Below are positions 21,336 through 31,299 of a stretch of DNA of 64,000 bases, one piece after another. Where the stretch lies: assembly GCF_017873185.1 (NCBI RefSeq), contig NZ_JAGGJX010000002.1, positions 62,001 through 126,000 on the forward strand. Direction: 5' to 3'. Below the pieces are notes generated by a model, which did not search any database, was not told the origin of the DNA, and saw only the letters and a list, made by a program, of their open reading frames with translations. The translations under genes and the position numbers were made by a program. The DNA comes from Metaclostridioides mangenotii. Its GTDB lineage: Bacteria; Bacillota; Clostridia; Peptostreptococcales; Peptostreptococcaceae. Numbering within the stretch: position 1 is the stretch's first letter; every line of letters begins with the position of its first letter.

Positions 21336-23702
21336 ATGGAAGAAAATTATACTAAGGTAGAACACGAATTGCCATTGATTCCTCTTAGAGGATTATCAAT
21401 ATTCCCATATATGATTTTAAATTTCGATATAGGCAGAGAACTCTCTCTTAAAGCCCTTGATGAAGCTATGTTAGGGGATGAAGATCTAATCTTTTTGACA
21501 TCTCAAAAAGAGTCGGATATAGATGAACCAACTGATGAGGATTTCTATCATGTAGGTACTATTTGTAAAGTAAAACAGATGATAAGACTTCCTGGAGATA
21601 CAGTGAGAGTATTGGTTGAGGGTGTGTCTAGAGGGAAAGTAAAAGAATTAAATCAAGATGAAGGATACTACAAGGCAGTAATTGAAGAAATAATTTACGA
21701 CAAAAAAGATGAAGACGCTGAGACAGAAGCAGAGATAGAAGCTTTTGTAAGAAATGTATTTGATTCTTTTGAAGAGTACATTAATATCGGAAACAGAGTA
21801 TCACCAGAGATACTTATATCACTTGCTGATATAGATGATGTAGATAGATATATCGATACAATAGCATCTAATATTTATTTGAAGCCAAACCAAAAGCAAC
21901 AAATCTTAGAAGAATTCGATATTAAAAAAAGACTAGAATTAATATATTCAATATTGTTAGAAGAAATTGATATATTAAAAATTGAGAAAAAAATAACTTT
22001 AAGAGTTAAAAAACAAATGAACAAAGTTCAAAAAGAGTACTATCTAAGAGAACAACTTAGAGCTATTCAAAAAGAACTAGGTGAAGAAGAAGATATAAAC
22101 TCAGAGGCTGAAGAGTACAGGGAGAAACTAAGCAAGCTTAAAGTTCCTAAGGCGACTAGAGAAAAGATAAGTAAAGAGATAGATAAATTCTCTAAGATTT
22201 CACCTATGTCACCGGATATATCAGTGAGTAGAAACTATTTAGATACAATATTCTCGCTTCCTTGGAACAAAGAGACAAAGGACAAGTTAGATATCATTAA
22301 AGCTAAAGAGATACTAGATGAAGATCACTATGGACTTGAAAAAGTTAAAGAAAGAATACTTGAGTACTTAGCTGTTAGAAAACTATCTAAAACTCACAAA
22401 GGCCCTATAATTTGTCTAGTTGGACCTCCAGGAGTTGGTAAGACATCTATAGTAAAATCAATATCTAGATCACTTAACAAGAGTTTTGTAAGACTTTCAC
22501 TTGGTGGAGTTAGAGATGAAGCAGAAATAAGAGGTCACAGAAGAACTTATGTAGGTTCTATACCAGGAAGAATTATAAACGGCGTTAAAGAGGCTCAAAC
22601 TAAAAATCCAGTGTTCTTATTAGACGAGATAGATAAAATGGCTGCAGACTACAAAGGAGACCCGGCATCTGCGATGCTAGAGGTGCTAGACCCAGAACAA
22701 AACAAAGATTTCGTAGATCATTATCTAGAAATACCTTTTGATTTATCTAAAATACTTTTTATAACTACAGCAAATAGTCTTAGCAATATACCTAGACCAC
22801 TGCTTGATAGAATGGAAATAATAGAAGTTTCTGGATATATTGAAGAAGAAAAAGTTAATATAGCTAGAAAATATTTAATTCCGAAACAAATTAAGGAGCA
22901 TGCTCTTAAAGAAGACTTTATCAAGATGGATGAAGGGGCTATAAGAGAGGTAATAAATCACTATACGAGAGAAGCTGGGGTTAGAACATTAGAGAGAACT
23001 ATAGGTAAAATATGTAGAAAAGTTGCTAAGAAGTTTGTAGAAGATCCAAAGCTAGAAGGCGTTGAAATAACAAAAGAAAACGTAGAAGAATATTTAGGAA
23101 AAGATATATTCAGATATCAGTTAGCGGACAAAGAAGCTCATGTAGGTTTAGTAAACGGTCTTGCATGGACAGAAGTAGGTGGAGTTACACTAGAAGTAGA
23201 AGTAAACGTAGTAAAAGGAAAAGGTCAAATTGTGTTGACTGGTAAACTTGGAGATGTTATGAAAGAATCTGCGAGAACAGCAATATCGTATATAAGATCA
23301 ATAGCTGATAAGTACGATATAAATCCAGATTTCTATAAGGAAAACGACATACACATCCATATACCAGAAGGAGCAGTACCAAAAGATGGACCGTCAGCAG
23401 GTATAACAATGGCTCTAGCAGTTACTTCAGCTCTTACAAAGAGAGCAGTACCAGGAAATATAGCTATGACTGGAGAAATAACTCTTCGTGGTAGAGTTCT
23501 TGCAGTAGGTGGAGTTAAAGAAAAACTTCTAGCAGCACATAGAGCTGGGATTACAAAAGTACTACTACCAAAAGATTGCGAGTCTGACTTAGAAGAAATT
23601 CCTGAAAATGTAAAAGAAAAAATGGAATTCGTTTTAGTAGATCATATGGAAGAAGTGTTAGAACAAGCTTTAATGAAAAGTGGTGTAAAAGATGAAAATT
23701 AG
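21336..23702 (+). CDS. lon: ATP-dependent protease La (LonA)
   Basis: 788 residues, normal for LonA. The N-terminal substrate domain begins [15 protein letters not shown]. The coiled-coil region (about 190-260) includes [15 protein letters not shown]. The AAA+ domain has Walker [10 protein letters not shown] (about residue 363) and [10 protein letters not shown]. The C-terminal protease domain has the Ser-Lys dyad: Ser in PKDGPSAG and Lys in [10 protein letters not shown]. It degrades misfolded and regulatory proteins in the cytoplasm. AAAGGAG lies 7 bases before the ATG. Its end overlaps engB by 11 bases, an order conserved in Firmicutes. Confidence 0.97.
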   Translation: MEENYTKVEHELPLIPLRGLSIFPYMILNFDIGRELSLKALDEAMLGDEDLIFLTSQKESDIDEPTDEDFYHVGTICKVKQMIRLPGDTVRVLVEGVSRGKVKELNQDEGYYKAVIEEIIYDKKDEDAETEAEIEAFVRNVFDSFEEYINIGNRVSPEILISLADIDDVDRYIDTIASNIYLKPNQKQQILEEFDIKKRLELIYSILLEEIDILKIEKKITLRVKKQMNKVQKEYYLREQLRAIQKELGEEEDINSEAEEYREKLSKLKVPKATREKISKEIDKFSKISPMSPDISVSRNYLDTIFSLPWNKETKDKLDIIKAKEILDEDHYGLEKVKERILEYLAVRKLSKTHKGPIICLVGPPGVGKTSIVKSISRSLNKSFVRLSLGGVRDEAEIRGHRRTYVGSIPGRIINGVKEAQTKNPVFLLDEIDKMAADYKGDPASAMLEVLDPEQNKDFVDHYLEIPFDLSKILFITTANSLSNIPRPLLDRMEIIEVSGYIEEEKVNIARKYLIPKQIKEHALKEDFIKMDEGAIREVINHYTREAGVRTLERTIGKICRKVAKKFVEDPKLEGVEITKENVEEYLGKDIFRYQLADKEAHVGLVNGLAWTEVGGVTLEVEVNVVKGKGQIVLTGKLGDVMKESARTAISYIRSIADKYDINPDFYKENDIHIHIPEGAVPKDGPSAGITMALAVTSALTKRAVPGNIAMTGEITLRGRVLAVGGVKEKLLAAHRAGITKVLLPKDCESDLEEIPENVKEKMEFVLVDHMEEVLEQALMKSGVKDEN

Positions 23703-24303
23703 AAGCACAGAAATAACAATGAGTGCAGTAAATAAATCACAGTATCCACCAGAGGGTATCCCAGAGATAGCCCTTGTTGGTAGATCTAATGTAGGAAAGT
23801 CTTCTATTGTAAATACACTTTTAAATAGAAGAAACTTTGCTAGAACAAGTCAAACTCCAGGTAAAACTAGAACGATTAACTTTTATTTGATAAATGAAGA
23901 GTTTTATTTTGTAGACTTACCTGGATATGGATATGCAAGAGTAGCTAAAAGTGAAAAGCAAAAATGGGGAGGTATCATGGAAAGATATCTAGAAGATAGA
24001 GATGTACTTTGCTCTATATTTTTACTTGTAGATATAAGACATGAGCCAACTGAAGACGATAAACTTATGTACGAATGGTTAAAGCACTACGGATACAACT
24101 GTGCTGTAGTAGCCACAAAATCAGATAAGATTTCAAGAGGGCAATACCAAAAGCATATAAGTATAATTAGAAGAAAACTGCAGATGGCAGCAGAAGAAAA
24201 AGTAATACCAGTTTCATCATTGAAGAAAACTGGAGTTGAAGAGCTGTGGAACGAAATAATAGCTCAGTATAATGAGCATGGCTACGAAATAACACTAGAT
24301 TAA
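23692..24303 (+). CDS. engB: Ribosome-biogenesis GTPase EngB (YsxC/YihA)
   Basis: 203 residues of TRAFAC-class GTPase. G1 is GRSNVGKSS (about residues 30-38), G2 lies in SQTPGKTR, G3 is DLPGYGYA, G4 is TKSDK and G5 VSSLKKTG. EngB helps assemble the large ribosomal subunit and is essential in many bacteria. The start codon lies inside the end of lon (11-base overlap), so translation is coupled. A terminator follows. Confidence 0.96.
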   Translation: MKIRSTEITMSAVNKSQYPPEGIPEIALVGRSNVGKSSIVNTLLNRRNFARTSQTPGKTRTINFYLINEEFYFVDLPGYGYARVAKSEKQKWGGIMERYLEDRDVLCSIFLLVDIRHEPTEDDKLMYEWLKHYGYNCAVVATKSDKISRGQYQKHISIIRRKLQMAAEEKVIPVSSLKKTGVEELWNEIIAQYNEHGYEITLD

Positions 24304-24306
24304 AAT

Positions 24307-24385
24307 AAAAAAGGATTAGCTATTTTGATTACTACATAATACTAAAATGTAGATTTATCACAATAGTTGATCCTTTTTATTTTAT
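24307..24385 (+). terminator. Terminator after engB
   Basis: AAAAAGGATTA.CTATT pairs with AATAGTTGATCCTTTTT around a long loop containing a smaller hairpin, ending in T-rich sequence. Confidence 0.7.
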
Positions 24386-24537
24386 TATAAAGATTATTTT
24401 TACTAAATATAAGTTATATACAATAAAATGATAATACTATTAATAAGTGTGATGAATATGTTAACTGGAGTAATAAATTAAGAATTTTAGTAATATGCTT
24501 AGAAGAGTGAAAAATATTTTTTAGGAGGGGATTGTCA

Positions 24538-25611
24538 ATGAAAGGCAAAATTAAAAGAGCATTTCCTGGTGGTAACACTTCAAAAGGATCGTATTCATTT
24601 TTTAACTATATAGTTCCTGAAAACGTAAATAGAATATTCTGTTTAAAAGGAGGACCAGGAGTAGGAAAATCTTCCTTAATGAAAAAATTAGCAAAAGAAT
24701 ACAATTCCAAGGGATACGATATAGAATTGTTTCACTGCCCATCAGACCCAAACTCACTTGATGCACTAGTAATCAAAGAATTAGGAGTACTTTTATTGGA
24801 TGGGACGTCTCCACATATAGTAGACCCTAAACTTCCAGGGGCAGAAGATGAAATAGTAAACTTAGGTGATTTTCTAAACACAGCAGAACTTGAAAAGAAT
24901 AAAAATAAAATAATAGAAACGGATATCGACATAAGTGATTGCTTCAAAAGAGCGTATAAGTACCTAGCAGCAGCAGAACCTATATATATAGGAATACAAG
25001 ATAAGAACTCTTCTTGTTTGAATAGAGCAAAATTAAATAAGATGACTGAGAAATTTATAGACGAACTATTTAAAGATATAAAGAACACAGGAGTATATAG
25101 AAAAAAAGTACATTTATTTGGATCAGCTATAACTCCAGTCGGATGTGTAGATCAAACAGGCAATATTTTTCCTGAAGACGCAGAAATATATTACCTATCA
25201 GGAGAAATAGGAACAGGAAAATCTACATTTATAAAAAGAATAGCAGATAGAGCTGAACTTAAGGGGATGAAAGTAGAATTATACCACTATCCATTGATAC
25301 CTGAAAAAGTAGAAAGCGTGTATATAGAAAATCTAAACATAGGATTCACAGTAAGCAATCTATTTAGCGAAAGAAGGACAATAGACTTTAACGAATACCT
25401 AGATAAAAAGAAATTATTAAAATACGAAGAAGATTTAAAAACTGATGAAAAAGCATTAGATGATCTATTGAATCTTGCAATATCAAGTTTAAAGAGAGCA
25501 AAAGCAAATCACGATATCATGGAGGGCTACTATGTACCTAACATGGATTTCGATAAAGTTAGTGAGTTGAGAGAAGAAATAATTAAAAAAATAAATCGCT
25601 ATAAAAAATAG
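24538..25611 (+). CDS. Twin P-loop ATPase of unknown function (PRK06851-like)
   Basis: 357 residues with two separate Walker A motifs: GGPGVGKSS near residue 39 and GEIGTGKST near residue 228. The two halves have parallel layouts (each P-loop is followed by a KxVELYHYP/DIELFHCP block), so the gene is an internal duplication. This matches a clostridial family known only as uncharacterised ATPases. The start is the ATG at 24538 because GGAGGGG ends 7 bases upstream; the TTG two codons earlier touches the ribosome site. Monocistronic, with terminators on both sides. No function is assigned. Confidence 0.7.
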   Translation: MKGKIKRAFPGGNTSKGSYSFFNYIVPENVNRIFCLKGGPGVGKSSLMKKLAKEYNSKGYDIELFHCPSDPNSLDALVIKELGVLLLDGTSPHIVDPKLPGAEDEIVNLGDFLNTAELEKNKNKIIETDIDISDCFKRAYKYLAAAEPIYIGIQDKNSSCLNRAKLNKMTEKFIDELFKDIKNTGVYRKKVHLFGSAITPVGCVDQTGNIFPEDAEIYYLSGEIGTGKSTFIKRIADRAELKGMKVELYHYPLIPEKVESVYIENLNIGFTVSNLFSERRTIDFNEYLDKKKLLKYEEDLKTDEKALDDLLNLAISSLKRAKANHDIMEGYYVPNMDFDKVSELREEIIKKINRYKK

Positions 25612-25616
25612 ATACC

Positions 25617-25652
25617 AAAGAGCAAGTTCACAACCATGAACTTGCTCTTTCT
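25617..25652 (+). terminator. Terminator after the twin P-loop ATPase gene
   Basis: AAAGAGCAAGTTCA pairs perfectly with TGAACTTGCTCTTT (6-base loop). The tail CTATTTAAA is only moderately T-rich. Confidence 0.8.
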
Positions 25653-25746
25653 ATTTAAATATTAACCCACCTACTACTTATTTTATATGATATTATAGTA
25701 GAGAAAACTCAAAGATTTTGAATTAATTTGTAGGGAGCTAATCAGT

Positions 25747-26427
25747 ATGAAAAAAGTATATATGTTTATAATATTAACGAGTGCAATATTAGGTATATTT
25801 ATCGGAAGTATGATAAAGGACACTGCTAGCGATAACGCTGTTTATGGAAACAAAGATAAAGTAGTAAAATCACAAATCAAAGAAAAGAAAAAGTCTGTAA
25901 AAGCTCTTCAAGAAGAAAAAGGAAAGCTAGATGATCAAGTAGAAGAGTTAAGCAAAAATTTCAAAAGTTCAGATGAAGCCAAAGACATAAATTCTCTAGA
26001 AGAAAATCTTTCTTATACAGAATTAGAAGGATCAGGGATAATAATGACTGTTGATGCAATAGATGAAAAGGAAGGAAATCTTTCTAATTTAGTCGACTAC
26101 AACAGGATTCTTTTAAATATTGTAAATGAGCTGAAGTCTGAGGGTGCAGATTTTGTTTCTATAAATGACCAGAGGATTAATCAGTATTCAGAAATAGCAC
26201 TTGCTGGTAGTCATATAAATATAAACGGAACTCCTGTTGCACAACCTTATGTAATAAAAGCAATAGGAGATCATAAAAAATTATCAAGTTATATGGAACA
26301 GGGAAGTGATTATCTAAATAGAATTCAGTTAAAAAATCCTATAAAAATAAATATAAAATTTGATAAGAAAATTCATATGAAAAAGACAAATTTACCTAAT
26401 AATTTAAAATATATAGAGGGTGAGTAA
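25747..26427 (+). CDS. DUF881 family membrane-anchored protein
   Basis: 226 residues. One N-terminal membrane segment (residues 4-22), a predicted coiled coil (about 40-75, KEKKKSVKALQEEKGKLDD), then a compact extracellular domain with the DUF881 pattern (LEGSGIIMTVDA, NELKSEGADFVSINDQRI, and NGTPVAQPYVIKAIGD). DUF881 genes usually sit by cell-division or small pilus loci; the function is unknown. Here the stop overlaps the pilB start by 8 bases, so it belongs with the pilus genes and may act as an assembly or alignment protein, which is inference. Confidence 0.8.
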   Translation: MKKVYMFIILTSAILGIFIGSMIKDTASDNAVYGNKDKVVKSQIKEKKKSVKALQEEKGKLDDQVEELSKNFKSSDEAKDINSLEENLSYTELEGSGIIMTVDAIDEKEGNLSNLVDYNRILLNIVNELKSEGADFVSINDQRINQYSEIALAGSHININGTPVAQPYVIKAIGDHKKLSSYMEQGSDYLNRIQLKNPIKINIKFDKKIHMKKTNLPNNLKYIEGE

Positions 26428-27673
26428 AATAGAAAAGAGCGTGGCACCACAACTTTTATTAAACGATGAAGGAAATTACTTAAATAATGTATCGGATACA
26501 AATGATTTAAATTCGTACATAAATATAAATGCTGATGACAACAATGTTATAAAGAGATTATTTTATGATCTTTTAACGATAGCTGTTGAATTAAATGCGA
26601 GTGATATACATATTGAACCTTTTGAAGAAAAGACTGTTGTTAGAATGAGGGTAGATGGAGAGATTATAAAAAGATCAGGCGTAGAAATTGGCGATTACTC
26701 AGCACTGAGTACCATTATAAAGCTGAGCGCTGGTATGGATATAACTGAAAGAAGGCTACCTCAAGATGGAAGAGTAGATATTAAAGTAAAAAGGAAGGTT
26801 ATAGATATTAGAGTATCCACAATGCCTACGATATTTGGGGAAAAGATAGTACTCAGAATTTTAAATAGAGATTCATTTTTAAAAAGTAAAAAGGAGCTAG
26901 GATTTTCTAAAAAATCAATTGATCTAATAGAGGGAATGATCGGTAAAAAGTCAGGACTTATTCTCGTGACAGGCCCTACTGGCAGTGGGAAGACGACAAC
27001 AGTATATTCTCTACTAGATGACTTAAGAGACACAAGTAAGAATATAATGACAATAGAAAATCCAGTTGAGTACAAGATGGATGGGATAAATCAGATTCAA
27101 ATAAATCCAAAAATAGGTCTAAACTTTGAAAATGGACTTAGAGGTATATTAAGACAAGATCCAGATGTAATTATGGTAGGGGAGATCAGGGATCTAGAAA
27201 CGGCTAAAATAGCGATAAGAGCGGCTATAACAGGCCACCTAGTAATAAGTACACTTCACACGAATGATGCAGTGTCAGCTATAACGAGACTTCTAGAGAT
27301 GGGGATTGAACCATATTTATTAAGCGCTTCCATAATAGGAGTTTTGTCTCAAAAGCTAGTTAGAAAAGTATGCGGTGATTGTAGCCATGAGATATCTATA
27401 AAGGATAACTTATACGAAGAAATAAAAACTAAAGTCGCAGTAGGGTGCAAGAAATGTAACGATATCGGATATTTAGGTAGAACTGCGATTTATGAAGTTT
27501 TAAATGTAGATGACGATATAAAAACATGTATAAAGGAATCTCCAGATATAAATTATATAAAAAATATAGCTATAAGCAGTGGAATGATTACATTTAATGA
27601 CTGTTGTAGAAGATTAATAGAAAAAAAGATTACGACTTTAGAGGAGTGTATATCTATTGAAGAAATTGTATGA
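26420..27673 (+). CDS. pilB: Type IV pilus assembly ATPase (PilB/GspE family)
   Basis: 417 residues, shorter than a full PilB (about 550) because the N-terminal regulatory domain is missing. Walker [11 protein letters not shown] lies near residue 188. The Asp box, VGEIRDLETAKIAIRAA (Walker B region), the His box GHLVISTLHTND and a four-Cys zinc site (CGDC ... CKKC, about residues 325-352) are all present, as expected for an extension ATPase. It starts with GTG overlapping the DUF881 gene. Downstream it overlaps pilC by 17 bases. It should power pilin polymerisation from the cytoplasmic side. Confidence 0.9.
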   Translation: MSKIEKSVAPQLLLNDEGNYLNNVSDTNDLNSYININADDNNVIKRLFYDLLTIAVELNASDIHIEPFEEKTVVRMRVDGEIIKRSGVEIGDYSALSTIIKLSAGMDITERRLPQDGRVDIKVKRKVIDIRVSTMPTIFGEKIVLRILNRDSFLKSKKELGFSKKSIDLIEGMIGKKSGLILVTGPTGSGKTTTVYSLLDDLRDTSKNIMTIENPVEYKMDGINQIQINPKIGLNFENGLRGILRQDPDVIMVGEIRDLETAKIAIRAAITGHLVISTLHTNDAVSAITRLLEMGIEPYLLSASIIGVLSQKLVRKVCGDCSHEISIKDNLYEEIKTKVAVGCKKCNDIGYLGRTAIYEVLNVDDDIKTCIKESPDINYIKNIAISSGMITFNDCCRRLIEKKITTLEECISIEEIV

Positions 27674-28778
27674 TTATACTCCTAATTTAAATAAATATAT
27701 ATTAAAGATAAATAAAAATAATAATAATAATAATTTTTCAAACTCAAAGCATATAAAACCCAAAGAACTTAGAGTTATGTGTAGGGAAATAGCTATTTTA
27801 CTGGAATCAGGTTGTGAGATAATAAAACTCCTAAATATAGTTAAAGAACATTCTAGTAAAACTGCAAAGGACGCCCTTGCACATATTTCTGATCAAATCC
27901 AGCGTGGAAAGACTTTAACACAAGCATTTCAAAGTACAGAATCATTTTCAAGTTTTTTTATAAATACAGTCTCTGCAGGAGAGGTGAGTGGTTACTTAGA
28001 TCGAGTGATGGAATCTTTATCAAATTACTTCGATAAGGAGTACAAGCTTAGGTCTAAGATAATTACAATAATGATATATCCAATAATTTTAATTACTTTA
28101 TCATTTACATCTATGGTATTTATCTTGTTATTCATCATTCCAAATTTTCAAATCATTTTTTCAAGTAATGCGATAGAGCCACCACTTTTGTCAAAAATAC
28201 TAATATTTACATCGAACTTTTTAAGAAGTAACCTAACAATATTGTCTTTAATATTTATAGCAGTATTGATCTTATGGTACTACTTTATTGTCTATAACAA
28301 ATGGTTTAAGAATTATATCGATAAAGTAAAACTAAAATTACCTGTTACTAAGATGTTGAACGAATTGATAATAACTACGAGATTTTCGAGCTCATTGAAG
28401 ATACTTATAAGCAGTGGAGTTCAAATAATTGAAGCGATAGATATTTCTGCCCATGTTGTAGATAACGAACATGTGTATAAAGATATATCAAGTGCTAACA
28501 ACTACATAAAAAAGGGAAATTCAATAGGAATTTCACTTGAGAAGGTTAAGTTTTTCCCAGAACTTTTTATATCTATGGTAAAGGCAGGTGAAGAGAGCGG
28601 AAAACTTGAAGAAAGTTTAGAAACAGCTAACAAATTTTATGAAAATGAACTCAATATAAAGATAGAGCAAATGATAAAGCTTTTAGAACCGGTAATTATA
28701 ATAATTTTAGGAGCGATTATAGGTTCTTCAATAATAGCAATGGTAACACCTATGTTTGAAATAATATCTTCAGTATAG
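27657..28778 (+). CDS. pilC: Type IV pilus / type II secretion inner-membrane platform protein PilC
   Basis: 373 residues with the duplicated GspF/PilC domain: ELRVMCREIAILLESGCEI (about 36-54) starts the first and TRFSSSLKILISSGVQI (about 240) the second. Membrane segments lie near 140-165, 180-205 and at the C terminus. It starts with TTG inside the end of pilB, with GAGGAG nine bases upstream. An Asn-run (six in a row, residues 21-26) in the N-terminal tail is an oddity of AAT repeats in the DNA. It anchors the ATPase to the growing pilus. Confidence 0.9.
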   Translation: MKKLYDYTPNLNKYILKINKNNNNNNFSNSKHIKPKELRVMCREIAILLESGCEIIKLLNIVKEHSSKTAKDALAHISDQIQRGKTLTQAFQSTESFSSFFINTVSAGEVSGYLDRVMESLSNYFDKEYKLRSKIITIMIYPIILITLSFTSMVFILLFIIPNFQIIFSSNAIEPPLLSKILIFTSNFLRSNLTILSLIFIAVLILWYYFIVYNKWFKNYIDKVKLKLPVTKMLNELIITTRFSSSLKILISSGVQIIEAIDISAHVVDNEHVYKDISSANNYIKKGNSIGISLEKVKFFPELFISMVKAGEESGKLEESLETANKFYENELNIKIEQMIKLLEPVIIIILGAIIGSSIIAMVTPMFEIISSV

Positions 28779-28879
28779 TTAGTGAAATAAAGTTACGCAT
28801 AGAATCTATACAAAATAAAAAATTATAGTGTGATAAATACAGTAACAGTAAAAAATTATTTGAGAAAGGTTAGCGTGTA

Positions 28880-29266
28880 TTGGGGATAAAAATAAAAAAT
28901 AAGAAGTTATTTAGATTAAAAGATAGAAAGAAAAAAGGGTTTACACTTGTTGAGATGGTAATTGTTATAACTATACTAGGGATCCTTTCGAGTATCGCAC
29001 TTGTGAAATACGGGAAAGTTCAGGATAACGCAAAGTTAAATGCAGACTATACAAATGCAGCTAATATTGCAACCGCAACAAGTATTGCAATAAGTGATGA
29101 TAAGAGCATTGCTGAAAATATAAGCGTGGAGACTTTAAAAGAAAAAGGATATTTAAACACAGTCCCAGTTCCACAGAGCAAGGTTGGTAGTTTTACAATA
29201 AAAGTGCTCTATGGTGGAGATGATATTGCAGTATTTGTCGATACAGAACAGTTCTATCCTAAATAG
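28880..29266 (+). CDS. Type IV pilin-like protein
   Basis: 128 residues. A long Lys/Arg-rich leader (MGIKIKNKKLFRLKDRKKKG, 20 residues) is followed by the prepilin cleavage site G/FTLVEM with Glu at mature position 5, then the hydrophobic assembly helix (VIVITILGILSSIALVKYG). The mature protein is about 108 residues, small for a major pilin but fine for a minor or short pilin. Start TTG with GAAAGG upstream. It is about 100 bp behind pilC and closes the locus before a terminator. Similar small pil loci are known in C. difficile. No prepilin peptidase gene is nearby. Confidence 0.88.
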   Translation: MGIKIKNKKLFRLKDRKKKGFTLVEMVIVITILGILSSIALVKYGKVQDNAKLNADYTNAANIATATSIAISDDKSIAENISVETLKEKGYLNTVPVPQSKVGSFTIKVLYGGDDIAVFVDTEQFYPK

Positions 29267-29362
29267 AAATTTTTATGGTAAGGATAAGGATTCTAGAGTG
29301 TTTTACATGTTGAAAAAGAGAGAGTTCTAGTTTTAGTTGAAGAGTCATTTTCTATAATGCGT

Positions 29363-29392
29363 AAAAGGGTAGCTTAATTGCTACCCTTTTTA
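29363..29392 (+). terminator. Terminator closing the pilus locus
   Basis: AAAAGGGTAGC, six-base loop, GCTACCCTTTTT. In the 29267-29770 spacer this and the promoter at 29717-29725 are the only clear signals; the middle is AT-rich. Confidence 0.9.
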
Positions 29393-29716
29393 ATTTCTTA
29401 AAAAACCAAGATAATATAATATATAAATATTACAAAATCATATATTACATTAAAAAAATTACTAGCTATAGGAGCTATACAAGAGGACAAATTAATACAA
29501 AGAAAGAAGTTAATTAGGTGCGTGAAGCTAAATTTGAGAAAAAACCTAGCAAGTTATTGGCATTTTTATTTAATAAATACAGGTTTTAAAAAATATCTAA
29601 ATATGGTAAAATCGTAAGTGGTAATTGTGGATAAGTGGTGTCAAAAGACAAATAACTGACACTTTGCTAAAAAAACTTAGAAAAACGTTGAAATTTAACA
29701 TATCCATGAAAATATG

Positions 29717-29725
29717 TGGTATAAT
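29717..29725 (+). promoter_or_regulatory. Extended -10 promoter for the SEC-C gene
   Basis: TGG-TATAAT matches the extended -10 (TGnTATAAT); no convincing -35 lies at 17 bp. Confidence 0.55.
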
Positions 29726-29770
29726 TACGAATTGTACTTTTAATTTATTGATGGGGGAGTGAAAGTCACA

Positions 29771-30847
29771 TTGTTGGGAAGAAATGAGCTATGTCCATGT
29801 GGCAGCGGCAAAAAATATAAAAAATGTTGTATGAATAAAGACCTAATTTCAGAGAGAGCTGCGAGAAAAGTTGGGCTTTCACAAAAAGAATATACTGATT
29901 TATATACAAGACTTTACAATTATTCAAAGCAGGATAAGTTTAAAGATGAATTAGAGAAGGCAAAAGAAGCTTTCTTTATTATGGATGATGAAGAAATTAA
30001 CTCGAAATTCGAGGTATTTTTCAATACTTACTTTATTCAAGATCACATAATGGAAATGAATAATGTAAATAAAGTGATTACAGTAGATTTCTTTGAAGAA
30101 AATAAAAACACATTGACACAAGTAGATATAGACATATTAAAAAGCTTATTTGAATCGTATTTAAGCGTTTACGAGATAATGGACATGTCATCTGGAAAGG
30201 TTAAATTGAAAGATTGTTTAACAGGTGATGAAGTAACTACAGCTGATGTAAATTTATTAAAGGAATTTAAAGTAGGAAGCGCAATTATCGCTAGACCTAT
30301 ACATGTTGGAGATACAAGTCTACTTATAGATATAACACTTAGTATATCTGATGAAGTTAAGGATCTTATCGTTAATGATATTAACAATTTACATAATCAA
30401 TATGAGAGTGTATACAAAGATAAGAAAACTTTCTTGATCTATCACACACATATACTTTACAAATACATTCAACAGTTACTTGATAAGAGAGTCGCTGATT
30501 ATTTAAAAGCAGAGAGAGAGAAAGACTTAGTTGATGAAGTTGCTGTAACTAAGAATGAAGATGCTTCTGAAATAAAAGAGCCATCTCAAGCGGATTGTAA
30601 AGTTACTGATCTTATAAAACAAAATTCGGACGACGAAATTTCTGCTAAATGCGTAGATTTCTGGGCTGAATACAAAAATAATAATATGGATAAAATAAAG
30701 GGATCAGAAAACAGCTGGGCAGCAGCGGTTGAATACCACATCAAGAAAGAAAATGGTGAAACTGCGACTCAAGCTGAAGTAGCTAAAAAGTACGATACAA
30801 GTGCTAGTACATTAGGTAAGAGATACAAAGAAATTAAAAACGCATAA
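29771..30847 (+). CDS. SEC-C metal-binding protein with C-terminal helix-turn-helix-like tail
   Basis: 358 residues. The SEC-C zinc motif is at the very start (ELCPCGSGKKYKKCC). The long middle is acidic and helical without known signatures. The last 60 residues (TQAEVAKKYDTSASTLGKRYKEI) look like a DNA-binding helix-turn-helix of the kind seen in homeodomain-like proteins. SEC-C motifs are found in SecA and in many otherwise unknown proteins. Start: GGGGGA ends at 29758, so the GTG at 29759 has no spacing; TTG 29771 is preferred and TTG 29774 is possible. Function unknown; a role in regulation is only suggested by the tail. Confidence 0.7.
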   Translation: MLGRNELCPCGSGKKYKKCCMNKDLISERAARKVGLSQKEYTDLYTRLYNYSKQDKFKDELEKAKEAFFIMDDEEINSKFEVFFNTYFIQDHIMEMNNVNKVITVDFFEENKNTLTQVDIDILKSLFESYLSVYEIMDMSSGKVKLKDCLTGDEVTTADVNLLKEFKVGSAIIARPIHVGDTSLLIDITLSISDEVKDLIVNDINNLHNQYESVYKDKKTFLIYHTHILYKYIQQLLDKRVADYLKAEREKDLVDEVAVTKNEDASEIKEPSQADCKVTDLIKQNSDDEISAKCVDFWAEYKNNNMDKIKGSENSWAAAVEYHIKKENGETATQAEVAKKYDTSASTLGKRYKEIKNA

Positions 30848-30931
30848 TAAAGAAGTTTAAAAATATATAAAAATATGTAAGATATAAAACTATTTGTGAT
30901 GATACAATGTTTTAGAAAGAGGTATTAAAGA

Positions 30932-31297
30932 ATGAATCTTAGTCTAGGCAAAGAAATTACAGTGTCAACTAACTTTATAAAATCCAATCCAGCTGTACCT
31001 ATCTGTGTAGGAGATGAAGTGCATGCACTTATATACCACATAGAAATAGGGTACAACAATAGTGGGCACCTAGATACAAGACAGTATATAATTGTAGATT
31101 ATAAAGAGTACAATTTATCAAAAGACAAAAGAGAACAGTTAATTGAAATGGCAAAGAAATACTGTGAAGAAAAAGACATTTTAGATGATGAATCTTTAGA
31201 AATAGAGCTATTAGACAATGAAGAAGCTGAAAACTTTATCGAAAAAGTATTCAACAATATGAAGATCATAAAAGGTCTTATAACACAAGGGAGTTAG
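30932..31297 (+). CDS. Hypothetical protein, unrecognised
   Basis: 121 residues, acidic, soluble, no signal or membrane segment. The first half (about 1-65) looks like beta strands (VGDEVHALIYHIEIGYNN ... RQYIIVDYKEY), and the second half is helical and Glu/Lys-rich. I recognise no family. It has an AGAGG ribosome site and an ATG. The next gene follows after 2 bases and both end at a shared terminator, so they form a two-gene unit, possibly read from the SEC-C gene upstream. Confidence 0.6.
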   Translation: MNLSLGKEITVSTNFIKSNPAVPICVGDEVHALIYHIEIGYNNSGHLDTRQYIIVDYKEYNLSKDKREQLIEMAKKYCEEKDILDDESLEIELLDNEEAENFIEKVFNNMKIIKGLITQGS

Positions 31298-31299
31298 AA

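Noticed and set aside
24732-25088. 118-codon minus-strand frame opposite the twin P-loop ATPase gene
   Set aside because: Antisense shadow of a well-supported gene without a ribosome site.
27717-27736. AAT triplet run at the start of pilC as a frameshifting phase-variation tract
   Set aside because: A triplet repeat changes only the number of Asn residues and keeps frame, so it cannot switch the gene off.
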